From CAZGMJ01 sp964526785 (lineage in GTDB: Bacteria > Planctomycetota > Phycisphaerae > Sedimentisphaerales > Anaerobacaceae): a stretch of 64,000 nt of DNA. The stretch's first letter is position 1, and each line of letters begins with the position of its first letter. Positions 17,022-25,956 of the stretch are shown piece by piece. Below the pieces are notes generated by a model. That model saw only the letters and a program-made list of their open reading frames with translations. It was not told where the DNA came from and searched no databases. The position numbers were made by a program, and so were the translations under genes. The stretch is taken from contig CAZGMJ010000002.1 in NCBI GenBank assembly GCA_964526785.1, forward strand, positions 62,001-126,000. Direction: 5' to 3'.

Positions 17022-17654
17022 TCAGTCGAAATACACCGGCAGGTCAGGTTGTTTGAAATACGCGAACATCCTCGCTATCTGTTCGGGGAGTATTTTCGTC
17101 AGTGACAAATCCGGCAGTCTGTCCTGTGGAAAGAATGCAACTTCTTCGGTTTCGTTGCTGGTTTTCGCTTCGCCCCCAACGATATCGCAAATAAAAAAGA
17201 GCTTGTAAATGTGATAGTGCATCAGCGGTTCGTGCGGGTGTTTGCTCCGATCATAGACGGCGGCCAGTCGCGACGCCTCCACCTCGAATCCCGACTCTTC
17301 CCAAACCTCGCGCTCGACGCTTTCTGAAGGGCTTTCGCAGACGTCGGCCCATCCACCGGGAAGCGACCACTTTGCGTCACTTCGTTCCTTAACCAGTAGG
17401 ATTTGCCCGTTTTTGAAGACGGCTGCCCGCGTATCCACCTTCGGCGTGGCATAGTCCTTTTCGCGAACGAACAAATCGAGAACCGCCGGCACATCCACGC
17501 TTGCTTTGCAAGCCAACATCTCGGCGGCGATCTGCCTGATCTGCTCGTATCTCTCAACGTCAAAGGGATTGCTCGTGAAGGTCAGCCCGTTCTGTGCAAC
17601 CGCCTGCAATAGTCTGGCCCATTTCAGCCATTGGGGTTCCATGCGCGTCTCCAT
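17022..17654 (-). CDS. Nudix hydrolase with N-terminal Nudix_N_2-type domain
   Basis: 210 residues with a perfect Nudix box: G101, E107, R115-E116, E119-E120 and G122 fit G-x5-E-x7-REU-x-EE-x-GU, preceded by KWSLPGGWADV. The N-terminal about 70 residues (WARLLQAVAQNGLTFTSNPF, DVERYEQIRQIAAEML) match the helical domain found in ADP-ribose/CDP-alcohol pyrophosphatase-like Nudix enzymes. It hydrolyses a nucleoside diphosphate linked to another group in the cytoplasm; the exact substrate is not determinable. A second in-frame ATG four codons in has a better-placed GGAG, so the protein may start at 17642. It is a lone minus-strand gene between exported proteins. Confidence 0.92.
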   Translation of the reverse strand: METRMEPQWLKWARLLQAVAQNGLTFTSNPFDVERYEQIRQIAAEMLACKASVDVPAVLDLFVREKDYATPKVDTRAAVFKNGQILLVKERSDAKWSLPGGWADVCESPSESVEREVWEESGFEVEASRLAAVYDRSKHPHEPLMHYHIYKLFFICDIVGGEAKTSNETEEVAFFPQDRLPDLSLTKILPEQIARMFAYFKQPDLPVYFD

Positions 17655-17680
17655 GTACCTTTGTGTGGTTCACCGCGGTC

Positions 17681-17709
17681 AGATTATGCCATTGTTAATC
17701 GTCGGTCAA
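17681..17709 (-). promoter_or_regulatory. Putative promoter of the Nudix gene
   Basis: On the minus strand, TTGACC (17704-17709), a 17-base spacer and TAATCT (17681-17686) lie about 30 bases before the Nudix start. The -35 matches five of six consensus bases; the -10 is weak. Confidence 0.42.
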
Positions 17710-17785
17710 GAATGAAGCCATCTGCTGGTGATGTTCCTGCGAATGCATAGGTTTCGCTTGACCTTCGATGCCGGCGAAGTTACCT

Positions 17786-18787
17786 ATGAACTCCATGAGC
17801 AGATTCGTGCTACCAATGTTGACACTAATTCTGCTGGCCGCCGTTCACTGTGCCGGCAGAGCCCCGACGTCGCTGGATGTCAATGCCCTGGAAGAGCCGA
17901 TTGTGCTTAGAGGCGATTCGATGACGGCGTATCGCGATCCGACTGCAGTATACCACGCGGGGATATTCTATCTATTCTGCACGATGGTGCGGACCGAACA
18001 AGAGGACAGTATCTACTCTTACACGGTGGAGTGCACGTCCCCGGATTTGGTCAATTGGTCTGAGCCTCGCATCATTACGCCAAAAGCGCAGCATTTGAAT
18101 TTCTCCAGTCCGGGCAACGTCATCCGCTGTGACGGGCGATGGGTACTTTGCCTCCAGACATATCCGCGCCGGAATTACAAGAAGGGCGAAGCGCTGCGAT
18201 GGGCGGACAGCACGGCACGACTGTTCATAATGTGCAGCCAGAACCTGATGGATTGGGACGCACCCGAATTGCTCCGCGTCAAGGGGCCGAACGTTCCCAT
18301 AGACGAGATGGGGCGGATGATCGATCCCTATCTGGTCCGGGACAAAGACGATCCGAGAAGATGGTGGTGCTTCTACAAGCAGAACGGTGTCAGCCTGTCA
18401 TGGTCGCATGATTTGACGAACTGGACTTATTTCGGTCGTGCCGATAGCGGCGAAAACGTATGCGTGCTCGTCCAAGGCAGAGAATACGTGTTGTTCCACT
18501 CGCCGGCCAACGGTATCGGCGTAAAGCGATCAGCAGATTTGCGTCACTGGCATGATGTAAACGGCCTCATAACGTTAGGTCAGGAGTCGTGGCCCTGGGC
18601 CGAAAATCGCCTCACCGCCGGATTCGTCCTGGACCTGACAGACCATCCGCACATCGGCAAATACATCATGTTCTTTCATGGCGGCGGTCCGGGGCGGCGA
18701 AAGACGCAGAATAATGTTGATGCCAACTGCTCGATAGGTATTGCATGGAGCGATAATCTCGAAGACTGGTTCTGGCCGGGCGGCTGA
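17786..18787 (+). CDS. Exported GH43/GH117-like five-bladed beta-propeller protein
   Basis: About 333 residues from the ATG at 17786; an ATG at 17768 and one at 17795 are alternatives and none has a strong ribosome site. A signal peptide ends near AVHCAGRA; the Cys there does not fit a lipobox well. The body has propeller-family motifs: TAYRDPTAVYHAGIFYLFCT with the likely catalytic Asp, CTSPDLVNWSEP, MGRMIDPYLVRDKDDP, LSWSHDLTNWTYFG, and KRSADLRHWHDVN. These are typical of GH43-like glycosidases and related sucrase-type propellers. It is likely to act on glycans in the periplasm or outside the cell. The substrate is unknown. Confidence 0.75.
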   Translation: MNSMSRFVLPMLTLILLAAVHCAGRAPTSLDVNALEEPIVLRGDSMTAYRDPTAVYHAGIFYLFCTMVRTEQEDSIYSYTVECTSPDLVNWSEPRIITPKAQHLNFSSPGNVIRCDGRWVLCLQTYPRRNYKKGEALRWADSTARLFIMCSQNLMDWDAPELLRVKGPNVPIDEMGRMIDPYLVRDKDDPRRWWCFYKQNGVSLSWSHDLTNWTYFGRADSGENVCVLVQGREYVLFHSPANGIGVKRSADLRHWHDVNGLITLGQESWPWAENRLTAGFVLDLTDHPHIGKYIMFFHGGGPGRRKTQNNVDANCSIGIAWSDNLEDWFWPGG

Positions 18788-18849
18788 AACTAAAATGAGC
18801 CGCGGGTAGAGATGCGGCCGGGACCGGCATGCGTATCAAGCCGCAGTGT

Positions 18850-20208
18850 CTATTTTCGAGAGATCTTGAACCGACCCAATGGCCCTGCAAGGCGTCGGCG
18901 CATGCGAGCCATTCGAATACGGCCATACAGGGTCCTCACTGTGGGTTCGTCGCCGCTGAGTTCATGTGCTTTGCTGATGTTTTCCCATGCCTGGTCCAGT
19001 TTCTCGGTTTGGAGACAAGCGGATGCCGTCTGCACCAGGGCGCCGAGGTGGTGTTCGTCGCTCTCCAGCGCCTGCCTGAAGAACCGCAGGGCGTCGTCGA
19101 ACATGGCCTGTCGTGCACTGATAAGACCGAGATAGTAGTTGGCGTCGGCATTTGTGCGATCGAGTTCGAGCGCTCGCAGCAAACAATGGGTGGCGTAATT
19201 GGGTTCATCGATCTCTGCGAACATCGCGCCCATTGCCACGAGCACCTCAGTTGATTCAGGCCACCGTTTGAGTTCCGAGACAAGATGCGATTTGACTTCG
19301 TCGGGCCGTTCGTCGGCCAGTGCACATTGGGCGAGTCGGAACGATACGCCCGGCAGTTTTTCGTCGTGGGCCTGCGCCTTTTCGAACCAGGACGCAGCCT
19401 CTTTGCGACAACCTGCATCGCGTTCGATCTCGCCCAGATAGAACATCGCAGGCGCAAAATCTGGATCCATCTCAAGTATTCTGTTGAATTTTTCTCTGGC
19501 TGCGTCAATCTGCTCCTGCTCGAGCAGGAACAGCCCGAAATCCAGTATGACGTCTGTGTCGCCCGGATTCTCACGAAGTTCGAGCAGAAACTGCTGTCGC
19601 GCCCGGTTCAGATCGCCATCGGACCAGTACGCCTGGGCGATTCGATAATTGATCTGCGGATGCGTGGGATCCAGATCGGCGGTCCGAAGCCAGCAGCCGA
19701 CCGCCTTCTTGTATTCCTCCCGCGCGAACAGACTGTTGCCGATGTTGTAATAGCACAGCGCGCAATCGGGTTTGATCTGCTGAGCCAGGTAGAACATCTG
19801 CTCGGCCTGGTCATGCAGGCCCATTTCCGTATAGGCGATGATGCGATTGCAGTAACACGGCTCGAATTCGGGATCTGTCTGCTGGATGTGCTCGAAGGTG
19901 TCTATTGCCAGATCGTACTGCCCTGTCCGCGTGTAATCCACCGCAAGTGAATTGAGGATTTCCACGTCTTCTGGGCTCAACTGCAGTGCTGCTTCGTACT
20001 CTGCTATAGCCTCTTCGAACCGGCTCATTGAATCGAGTGTCAGCGCTTTGTTGAAGTGCCAGGCGCTGTTGGCGGGATTTATTTCGAGAGCCCCGTCGAG
20101 TTCGTCCAGAGCCTGCACCATCTTGCCGTCTTCGTAAAGCTCGTAAGCCTTGCGAACCTTGCGTTCGGCCTTGTCGTAACTGCCAAATTCCATCTCATCA
20201 AAGATCAT
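18850..20208 (-). CDS. Tetratricopeptide-repeat protein
   Basis: 452 residues made almost entirely of about eleven 34-residue TPR units, for example AWHFNKALTLDSMSRFEEAI, EILNSLAVDYTRTGQYDLAI and YYNIGNSLFAREEYKKAVGC. There is no signal peptide or membrane helix, so it is probably a cytoplasmic scaffold. The last about 25 residues are Arg-rich (RIRMARMRRRLAGPLGRFK), suggesting a nucleic-acid or membrane-surface contact. A GGGTGA lies just before the start. It is divergent from ribH with a 312-base gap. No partner can be named from context. Confidence 0.85.
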   Translation of the reverse strand: MIFDEMEFGSYDKAERKVRKAYELYEDGKMVQALDELDGALEINPANSAWHFNKALTLDSMSRFEEAIAEYEAALQLSPEDVEILNSLAVDYTRTGQYDLAIDTFEHIQQTDPEFEPCYCNRIIAYTEMGLHDQAEQMFYLAQQIKPDCALCYYNIGNSLFAREEYKKAVGCWLRTADLDPTHPQINYRIAQAYWSDGDLNRARQQFLLELRENPGDTDVILDFGLFLLEQEQIDAAREKFNRILEMDPDFAPAMFYLGEIERDAGCRKEAASWFEKAQAHDEKLPGVSFRLAQCALADERPDEVKSHLVSELKRWPESTEVLVAMGAMFAEIDEPNYATHCLLRALELDRTNADANYYLGLISARQAMFDDALRFFRQALESDEHHLGALVQTASACLQTEKLDQAWENISKAHELSGDEPTVRTLYGRIRMARMRRRLAGPLGRFKISRK

Positions 20209-20427
20209 GCATTCACCCTGAATAGATACACTATCGGCCAGGCGGACGTCTCAACGGCGTTATCGCCCACCTGACGGGCCGACCTTAGTATTTTCGCCAT
20301 CCACTGCGCCTTTTTGAAGCCAACGTTTTCTTCTGGAAAATGCCGCGATAACCTTCTATAATCATTGTAGTTAGATATCGGGCAGTGTACCGGCGGGCCC
20401 GTGAAGACCGGTGCAGAGCGTGTTTTT

Positions 20428-20457
20428 CTGGCAGCCGTAGACGGTTCGTCTTATAAT
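20428..20457 (+). promoter_or_regulatory. Putative promoter of ribH-nusB-parA
   Basis: In the 312-base gap between the TPR gene and ribH, CTGGCA (20428-20433), an 18-base spacer and a perfect TATAAT (20452-20457) point toward ribH, whose start is at 20521. Another TATAAT at 20357-20362 has only a weak -35. No FMN-riboswitch-like folding was recognised in the leader. Confidence 0.42.
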
Positions 20458-20520
20458 GTCCGACAGATACGGGCATTGCTATCGTCTGATTCGGGTCCCG
20501 CAGATTTGGAGAGATCGAAG

Positions 20521-20985
20521 ATGGTCAAGGAAATCAAAGGGCAGATCAGTGCCGGCAAGGGCGCTTACGCCATTGTGATAAGCAGATTCAACGAGTTCAT
20601 CACGTCGAAACTGCTCGGCGGCGCCATTGACTGTCTGACGCGTCACGGTGCGTCACAGGAACAAATCACGGTGGTTTGGGTGCCCGGCGCCTGTGAGATT
20701 ACGCAAGCGGCGCGAAAGCTCGCGCAAAGCGGAGAATACGTTGCCGTTATTTGTCTCGGAGCTATCGTCCGGGGGCAAACCGATCACTACGATGCTGTAT
20801 GTCAACAAGTGGTTCGCGGCATCGGTCAGATCAATTATGACGCCTTGGTTCCCGCCGTGTTCGGTGTTCTGACGTGTGAGACGCTCGAACAGGCGGTTGA
20901 ACGGGCGGGTACCAAGCGGGGAAACGCCGGTGCGGATGCGGCAGTCACCGCCATGGAAATGGTGAACGTGATCGAACAGATTTAG
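20521..20985 (+). CDS. ribH: 6,7-dimethyl-8-ribityllumazine synthase
   Basis: 154 residues; the ATG at 20521 follows TTTGGAGAG, and the open frame extending further upstream is not family sequence. It joins 5-amino-6-ribitylaminouracil and dihydroxybutanone phosphate, the penultimate step of riboflavin synthesis. Family motifs include VISRFNEFITSKLLGGAID, WVPGACEITQAARKL, GAIVRGQTDHYDAV with the catalytic His at 89, and GVLTCETLEQAVERAGTK followed by GNAGADAA. Length matches the family. It is followed 52 bases later by nusB, a common bacterial ribH-nusB pairing. Confidence 0.97.
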   Translation: MVKEIKGQISAGKGAYAIVISRFNEFITSKLLGGAIDCLTRHGASQEQITVVWVPGACEITQAARKLAQSGEYVAVICLGAIVRGQTDHYDAVCQQVVRGIGQINYDALVPAVFGVLTCETLEQAVERAGTKRGNAGADAAVTAMEMVNVIEQI

Positions 20986-21037
20986 AATATCGCTCTTTGG
21001 CAGTACGACAGAGACGGCTTTTTCGTGAGGCTGGCAG

Positions 21038-21466
21038 GTGGACAGGAGAACCCGAGCCAGAGAACTGGCCATGCAGTTGTTGTATCAACTCGACGTCCAG
21101 GGCGATTGTGTTCTGGATCGAATGGGTGAATTCTTGGCCGAATACGAGAAGGACCTCGCCGTTCGTACGCTCGCGGCACAGTGGACGGAAGGTGCATGGA
21201 ACCATGTGAGCCGTTGCGATGAGCTAATCATGACGGCTACAATCAAATGGCAGTTCTCCAGGCTGTCGCCCGTTGACCGCAGCATCTTGCGGTTGGCCGT
21301 TTATCAACTGAGGTGGTGTCGTGACATCCCGCCGAAAGTCGTGATGAACGAGGCGATTGAGATCGCCAAGAAATACAGCACGGACAAATCGCCCGGCTTT
21401 GTCAACGGGGTGCTCGACTCGGTGCTCCGCAAGCTCAAAGCCAAAGCAGACAACCAGGGAAGGTGA
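21038..21466 (+). CDS. nusB: Transcription antitermination factor NusB
   Basis: 142 residues starting at GTG (21038), with GAGG upstream. The helical NusB fold is clear: RRTRARELAMQLLYQLDVQG at the N-terminus, and LSPVDRSILRLAVYQLRW, PPKVVMNEAIEIAKKYS and FVNGVLDSVLRKL at the C-terminus. It binds boxA RNA with ribosomal protein S10 in antitermination and rRNA maturation. It sits between ribH and parA and is only 4 bases from the TTG start of the latter. Confidence 0.96.
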   Translation: MDRRTRARELAMQLLYQLDVQGDCVLDRMGEFLAEYEKDLAVRTLAAQWTEGAWNHVSRCDELIMTATIKWQFSRLSPVDRSILRLAVYQLRWCRDIPPKVVMNEAIEIAKKYSTDKSPGFVNGVLDSVLRKLKAKADNQGR

Positions 21467-21470
21467 TAGA

Positions 21471-22634
21471 TTGAGAACGATTGCAGTGTTGAATCAAAAA
21501 GGAGGCGTGGGCAAGACGACTACCGTCGCCAATGCTGCCGCAGCGCTGGCGGCTATGGGCAGTCGCGTGGTGGCTATCGACCTCGACCCGCAGGCGCATC
21601 TGACGATCCACCTGGGCCTTGAACCGGACACCGTCAATCCAGGAACGTATCGCGTGCTTACGCAGAACTCCCGGTTCGAGGAAGAGATCATGATGTCCCG
21701 CATGAACCTCTGGCTCCTGCCTTCCAACATTGATCTGGTCGGGGCCGAGACCGAGTTGGTCAACGTGGTGGGACGCGAAATCATCCTGCGAGAAGCTCTG
21801 GAGCCCGTGCAGGACAAGTTTGATTACTGCCTGATCGACTGCTCGCCGTCGCTTGGGCTGCTTTCGCTCAATGCACTGGCCGCCGCTCAGGAAGTCCTGA
21901 TCCCGCTTCAGCCGCATTTTCTGGCCCTCCAGGGCTTCGGAAAGCTGTTGCAGACCATCGATCTGGTGAACAAGCGCATCAATCCCGAGTTAAAGGTCAA
22001 AGGGATCCTCCTGTGCATGTACGATACCATAGCGTCGCTTTCAGGCGAAGTTCGCAGTGATATCGAGCAGTTCCTCGAACAAGCCCGGGGTACGCGCTGC
22101 GCCTGGGCCGAGGCAGAGATCCTGCCGGTGCACATACGCAGGAATATCAAGCTGGCCGAGGCGCCCAGCTACGGAAAGACGATTTACGAATACGAGCAGC
22201 ACTGTCACGGTGCAGAAGACTACATGAGTGTAGCCCGTCATATTCACGGGGTCACCGAAGCGGAGCAGGACGTACTGTTGGGCGACCGAACCGAGCATAT
22301 CTCGAATGCTCCGCTTGCTGTCGATACGCTCGATGAGGTTTTGACAATAGCGACGGGCGCCGCTCCATCCGAACCTTCGAGTCACCGCGAGCACGCGCGC
22401 CCGGATTCAACGGATCCGCCCGCAGAGTCGCTGCCCGAAGCAACCTTGCCCGATTCGCAGCCGGTGGGGCAGGATCATACGCTGCCCCACCTCGAATCGC
22501 CCGCTGATTCGCAGCAGGATACGACTGCGCCGCATGAGATTCGCCCGATCTATCCGCGTCGCCGGAAGAAGGACACCGACCCGGTTTCCGAGCAGAACCG
22601 CAATAATTCTGCGGAGGCGCAGTGGACCCCCTGA
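21471..22634 (+). CDS. ParA/Soj-family ATPase with long acidic C-terminal tail
   Basis: 387 residues beginning at TTG (21471), four bases after nusB with GGAAGGTGA upstream. The deviant Walker A box is QKGGVGKTT (K10 and K15), followed by AIDLDPQAHLTIHLGL and the Walker B region YCLIDCSPSLGLLSLNAL. The core ends near residue 260 (EAPSYGKTIYEYEQHCHGAE). About 120 further residues are Pro/Asp/Glu/Ser-rich, ending with a basic patch (YPRRRKKD). ParA ATPases segregate chromosomes or place protein cargo. There is no parB next to it, and the tail is unlike ordinary chromosomal ParA, so a cargo-positioning role is as likely as segregation. Confidence 0.9.
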   Translation: MRTIAVLNQKGGVGKTTTVANAAAALAAMGSRVVAIDLDPQAHLTIHLGLEPDTVNPGTYRVLTQNSRFEEEIMMSRMNLWLLPSNIDLVGAETELVNVVGREIILREALEPVQDKFDYCLIDCSPSLGLLSLNALAAAQEVLIPLQPHFLALQGFGKLLQTIDLVNKRINPELKVKGILLCMYDTIASLSGEVRSDIEQFLEQARGTRCAWAEAEILPVHIRRNIKLAEAPSYGKTIYEYEQHCHGAEDYMSVARHIHGVTEAEQDVLLGDRTEHISNAPLAVDTLDEVLTIATGAAPSEPSSHREHARPDSTDPPAESLPEATLPDSQPVGQDHTLPHLESPADSQQDTTAPHEIRPIYPRRRKKDTDPVSEQNRNNSAEAQWTP

Positions 22635-22669
22635 CGCATGGCCTCACGGCTCTGTCGACTGCCAACCTC

Positions 22670-23560
22670 TTACTTCAACAGGCCCTGCGCCTGCATCCAC
22701 GCTTCACAACGAGTCGGCCACGATGAGGCTGCCAACCCCTCTCGCCCGAGACCGAAGCCGTGCGGCCCCTTGAGATACACGTGCATCTCAGCCGGCACCT
22801 TGGCCTTGCGCAGAGCGAGATAGAAATGGATGCTGTTCTCGGCGGGCACCGCGGTATCCTCCCACGTGTGAACGAGAAAGGCGGGCGGCGTCTGCGCTGT
22901 CACCTGTGTTTCATTCGACAGCGACTCAACGAGTTTCGGATCGGGATCGCTGCCCAGCAGGTTTCTTCGGGAACCTTTGTGTGTCCAGGGTTGATTCAAC
23001 GACACTACCGGATAGACCAGCACCATGAAATCCGGCCGACAGCTTGCGCGATCTATCGGGTCGGCCGCATCCGGATTGCCCGGATCGAAATGAGTCCCGG
23101 CCGTCGAGGTCAGGTGTCCACCCGCAGAGAATCCAAGTATGCCGATCCTGGATGGATTCACTGACCATTGCCTGGTCTTGCTGCGTACGGTTCGTATGGC
23201 TCGCTGTGCGTCGAGCAGCGGAATTGGATGGCGATAGCCCGCTCCGCTGCGACTATGGCGATACTTGCAGATGAAGCCCGCCACGCCGAACGAATTAAGC
23301 CACCGTGCGACCTGGTGGCCTTCATGGTCCATCGCTAAGTGGCCGTATCCGCCGCCCGGGCAAATGACAACCGCGGTCCCTGTGGCCTTCTCCTGGTCGG
23401 GCAGGTAGATCGTAAGACTTGGCTTGTCGCCATCGGCATTGCCCCTGGCTCCAGGTGCGCCGGTGGGCCAGAGCAGAATCGTCTTTGGTTCACCTCGCGT
23501 CGCACCGGGTGCGAGAACGGCAATTACGCCAGCGAGGCAGATCAGATAACAGCGTCTCAT
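22670..23560 (-). CDS. Exported alpha/beta-hydrolase, BD-FAE/acetyl-xylan-esterase-like
   Basis: 296 residues from the ATG at 23560, chosen because GGGAGGA lies 7 bases upstream. A signal peptide ends near ATRGEP. The alpha/beta-hydrolase shows the oxyanion segment VVICPGGGYGHLA, the nucleophile elbow GILGFSAGGHL (Ser about 145), an acid in HTWEDTAVPA and the catalytic His in KGPHGFGL. Relatives are annotated as acetyl-xylan esterases or feruloyl-esterase-like enzymes acting on plant or algal polysaccharides. It ends 35 bases from the convergent parA gene. Confidence 0.88.
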   Translation of the reverse strand: MRRCYLICLAGVIAVLAPGATRGEPKTILLWPTGAPGARGNADGDKPSLTIYLPDQEKATGTAVVICPGGGYGHLAMDHEGHQVARWLNSFGVAGFICKYRHSRSGAGYRHPIPLLDAQRAIRTVRSKTRQWSVNPSRIGILGFSAGGHLTSTAGTHFDPGNPDAADPIDRASCRPDFMVLVYPVVSLNQPWTHKGSRRNLLGSDPDPKLVESLSNETQVTAQTPPAFLVHTWEDTAVPAENSIHFYLALRKAKVPAEMHVYLKGPHGFGLGREGLAASSWPTRCEAWMQAQGLLK

Positions 23561-23575
23561 GGTCATTCCTCCCAA

Positions 23576-24283
23576 TCACATCAACGTTAGTTGTGCAGGG
23601 TCTTCGAGCAACTGCCCGAAATAGCGCATAAACCGCGCAGCATACATTTCATCAACGATACGTGCGTCAACCGCCACCGTCAAACTCATGATCTTGCGAT
23701 GATCTATCGAGCCGGGGGCTGCGGGGACCGCCGTATTGATCACATTACCGACAGATAGAATCGTGCTGGCGGGTGGGGGCACGATCCCGAAAAACGAATC
23801 GATCCCATAGACACCGAGATTGCTCAGCGCGATTGTTTCGTTTTCGATCTCTTCCAGCGTGAGTTGGTTGCTTCGTGCCCTCTTGGTCAGTGCATCCTCC
23901 TGGCGTGCAATCTCGGAAAGGCTCTTGGTGTCCGCATGGCGGATCACGGGTACGACGAGGCCTTGAGCCGTATTCACCGCAAAACCGACGTTTATTGACT
24001 CGGCGATCTTCACATACTCGCCCCGTATCGCCCCCACCATCAACGGATATTCCCGTGCCGACAGCGCCAGGGCGTGGATGAAGAACGTGTTGCTTGTGAT
24101 CCGAATACCCAGGGATTTGCGCAATTTGGGCCGCATCCCCATCAAGTTCGTGACGTCCACGTGCGCATCGAGGTAGAAGCAGGGCTTGGTCTGTTTTGAA
24201 AACGCCATCCGCCGACCGATGAGTTTCTGGATGCGCGTCAACGGTGTGGTTGTCGTGGTCGAATTTTCCAATGTTGCTTCCAT
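23576..24283 (-). CDS. 2-oxoacid dehydrogenase E2 catalytic-domain protein lacking lipoyl domain and active-site His
   Basis: 235 residues from the ATG at 24283; an in-frame ATG at 24358 would add a non-family-like stretch, and neither has a good ribosome site. The protein is only the chloramphenicol-acetyltransferase-like core: LTRIQKLIGRRMAFSKQTKP, INVGFAVNTAQGLVVPVIRH, TIALSNLGVYGIDSFFGIV and ILSVGNV. There is no lipoyl or subunit-binding domain. The family motif DHRxxDG reads DARIVDE, so the catalytic His and the Gly are lost. E1 and E3 genes are absent nearby. It may be a structural relative, or an acyltransferase with other chemistry. Confidence 0.85.
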   Translation of the reverse strand: MEATLENSTTTTTPLTRIQKLIGRRMAFSKQTKPCFYLDAHVDVTNLMGMRPKLRKSLGIRITSNTFFIHALALSAREYPLMVGAIRGEYVKIAESINVGFAVNTAQGLVVPVIRHADTKSLSEIARQEDALTKRARSNQLTLEEIENETIALSNLGVYGIDSFFGIVPPPASTILSVGNVINTAVPAAPGSIDHRKIMSLTVAVDARIVDEMYAARFMRYFGQLLEDPAQLTLM

Positions 24284-24407
24284 AAGGCGTAAAGACAGCG
24301 AACGACGCGAATCCGGCAGGGCGGTATGATAGCCGTTGCTGCTCCCTTTTGCAACCATGGGATGCAGGCGTTCGCATCAGGTCCAGGTTGCGGACAGAAC
24401 GCGAATC

Positions 24408-25802
24408 TCAATCCATGAGTCTGGGATTGTATTGCCGTGGTCCGGCCGTGAAGCCTCGGAATGCTCCCTCGTCCAGCGGTGCGGGCGTGTAAATCCAGAC
24501 CCACCGGTCCCATGGGTTGTAGAGCACGACCTCTTCTCGCTCATCACTGCATACGTTGCCTGCGATACAGTGGAACCAGCCCATCTTCTCTTCGCCGACA
24601 GGCGGTCCCAGCTCTTCGAATCGTGCGTACGTCTCCCCTCGTGCAGTCCACAACATACCGCCGTTGTAAAGCAGTGCGGGTCCGCCCGGGCCGTTCCATA
24701 GAACTGCCTCCATTCCTGTGTTGTTGGGTGATTCATTCAGGCGAAATCGGCGAACGATGTGTCCTTCGTTGTCTACAAGCATTGCATCCGGATTGTGCCC
24801 GTTGTACCGGATTATCATCTCGACACCCGGGAGTGTGTCGTCGAAATCCGCAACGCGCACCTCCTGTCCGTGAGGTACTGCGCTTTGGCCGAGACGCATG
24901 ATCACGCGGCCGTTTCTGTCCAGTACATGTCCGTAGCCGCTGCAAATTGCTCGCATCTGGCCGTTGTCCCAAGGTGCGATGGCCACTGAATCCATGTGTC
25001 TTGCTATTTGCCCCGCCCACAATTCAGCGCCGTTATCGTCGAGAAGGTAAAACCCGCCGTTAACCTCATCCTTGCCGTCACTATCGATATCACCTACCGC
25101 CGGGATATACGCCGAGCATCTGCTGTACGCATTCCACGCGATGTCGTAAGTCCACAGCACTTTCAGGTCGCTGCTCAGGGCAAGCAGTTTCCCTCCGAGT
25201 TTGACAATGAAATCGCGCGGTTGCTCTTCGCCTCGCAAATTGGCAATAATCAGCCGATGGTGAACCCAATTCGGTCCCTCCCCGGTACACTTGCGGAGAG
25301 TTCGAGGCGCTGCCTGCCTTAGAACGGCACCGGTCTTGCCGTCGCGGACTTGCACTACGACATTCTCCATGCTGTTCGCTTCGGCTTGGACCGATGCATT
25401 GAGAAAGAAGCAAAGCACCTCGGCCGCACGATCTCCGTCCAGATCGCAGACTGCCACCGGACCGGGGCGCGCGGGCTGTCGGCCGCCATCGCCGTCCCTC
25501 CAGAGCGTACGGCCGTCAAGATCGAATGCCCCGATGAAGCAGGGTTTCATTCCCTTGTCCGCCGAGCGAAAGACTACGAATTCAATCTCGCCGTCCCTAT
25601 CAAGATCGCCTACCCGCACATCACCAGCATATCCGCCGTCGCTGAGCAGGTTCTCAGGCACGCGCACTTTGCGCCATAGCACGGGGCTGCCGCGTTCATT
25701 CGTCGATTCTGTCGCTTTGCCTTTGGAGATATGTGTAGCAAACACAACGACGAGCGTCAGCACGATAGTCGCCGCCGCACGTCTTAAGGATCGAGTCTTC
25801 AT
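24408..25802 (-). CDS. Exported FG-GAP/VCBS-like beta-propeller protein, distantly like rhamnogalacturonan lyase propellers
   Basis: 464 residues from the ATG at 25802, just before a signal peptide (RRAAATIVLTLVVVFATHIS). Several calcium-binding Asp loops occur in propeller blades: GDLDRDGEIEFVVF, CDLDGDRAAEVLCF, GDIDSDGKDEVNGG and ADFDDTLPGVEMIIR. The C-terminus VLYNPWDRWVWIYTPAPLD and RQYNPRLMD resembles PL11-like propeller proteins, but I could not place catalytic residues. It is likely to bind or cut polysaccharide outside the cytoplasm. It is upstream of the E2-like gene, separated by 124 bases. Confidence 0.7.
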   Translation of the reverse strand: MKTRSLRRAAATIVLTLVVVFATHISKGKATESTNERGSPVLWRKVRVPENLLSDGGYAGDVRVGDLDRDGEIEFVVFRSADKGMKPCFIGAFDLDGRTLWRDGDGGRQPARPGPVAVCDLDGDRAAEVLCFFLNASVQAEANSMENVVVQVRDGKTGAVLRQAAPRTLRKCTGEGPNWVHHRLIIANLRGEEQPRDFIVKLGGKLLALSSDLKVLWTYDIAWNAYSRCSAYIPAVGDIDSDGKDEVNGGFYLLDDNGAELWAGQIARHMDSVAIAPWDNGQMRAICSGYGHVLDRNGRVIMRLGQSAVPHGQEVRVADFDDTLPGVEMIIRYNGHNPDAMLVDNEGHIVRRFRLNESPNNTGMEAVLWNGPGGPALLYNGGMLWTARGETYARFEELGPPVGEEKMGWFHCIAGNVCSDEREEVVLYNPWDRWVWIYTPAPLDEGAFRGFTAGPRQYNPRLMD

Positions 25803-25956
25803 CTGATCCATACCCCGTCTTCGGTCGTCTTGCATCGATCAAACATCTATGCAGGCGAGTGTAGCGAACGACGGGCATATTGGAAGTGAGAAATGTGTGC
25901 ACGAGCCCTGTTGCGACCCAATCCGGTTTGCTGGCAATATACGTACGTTCTCCGTC

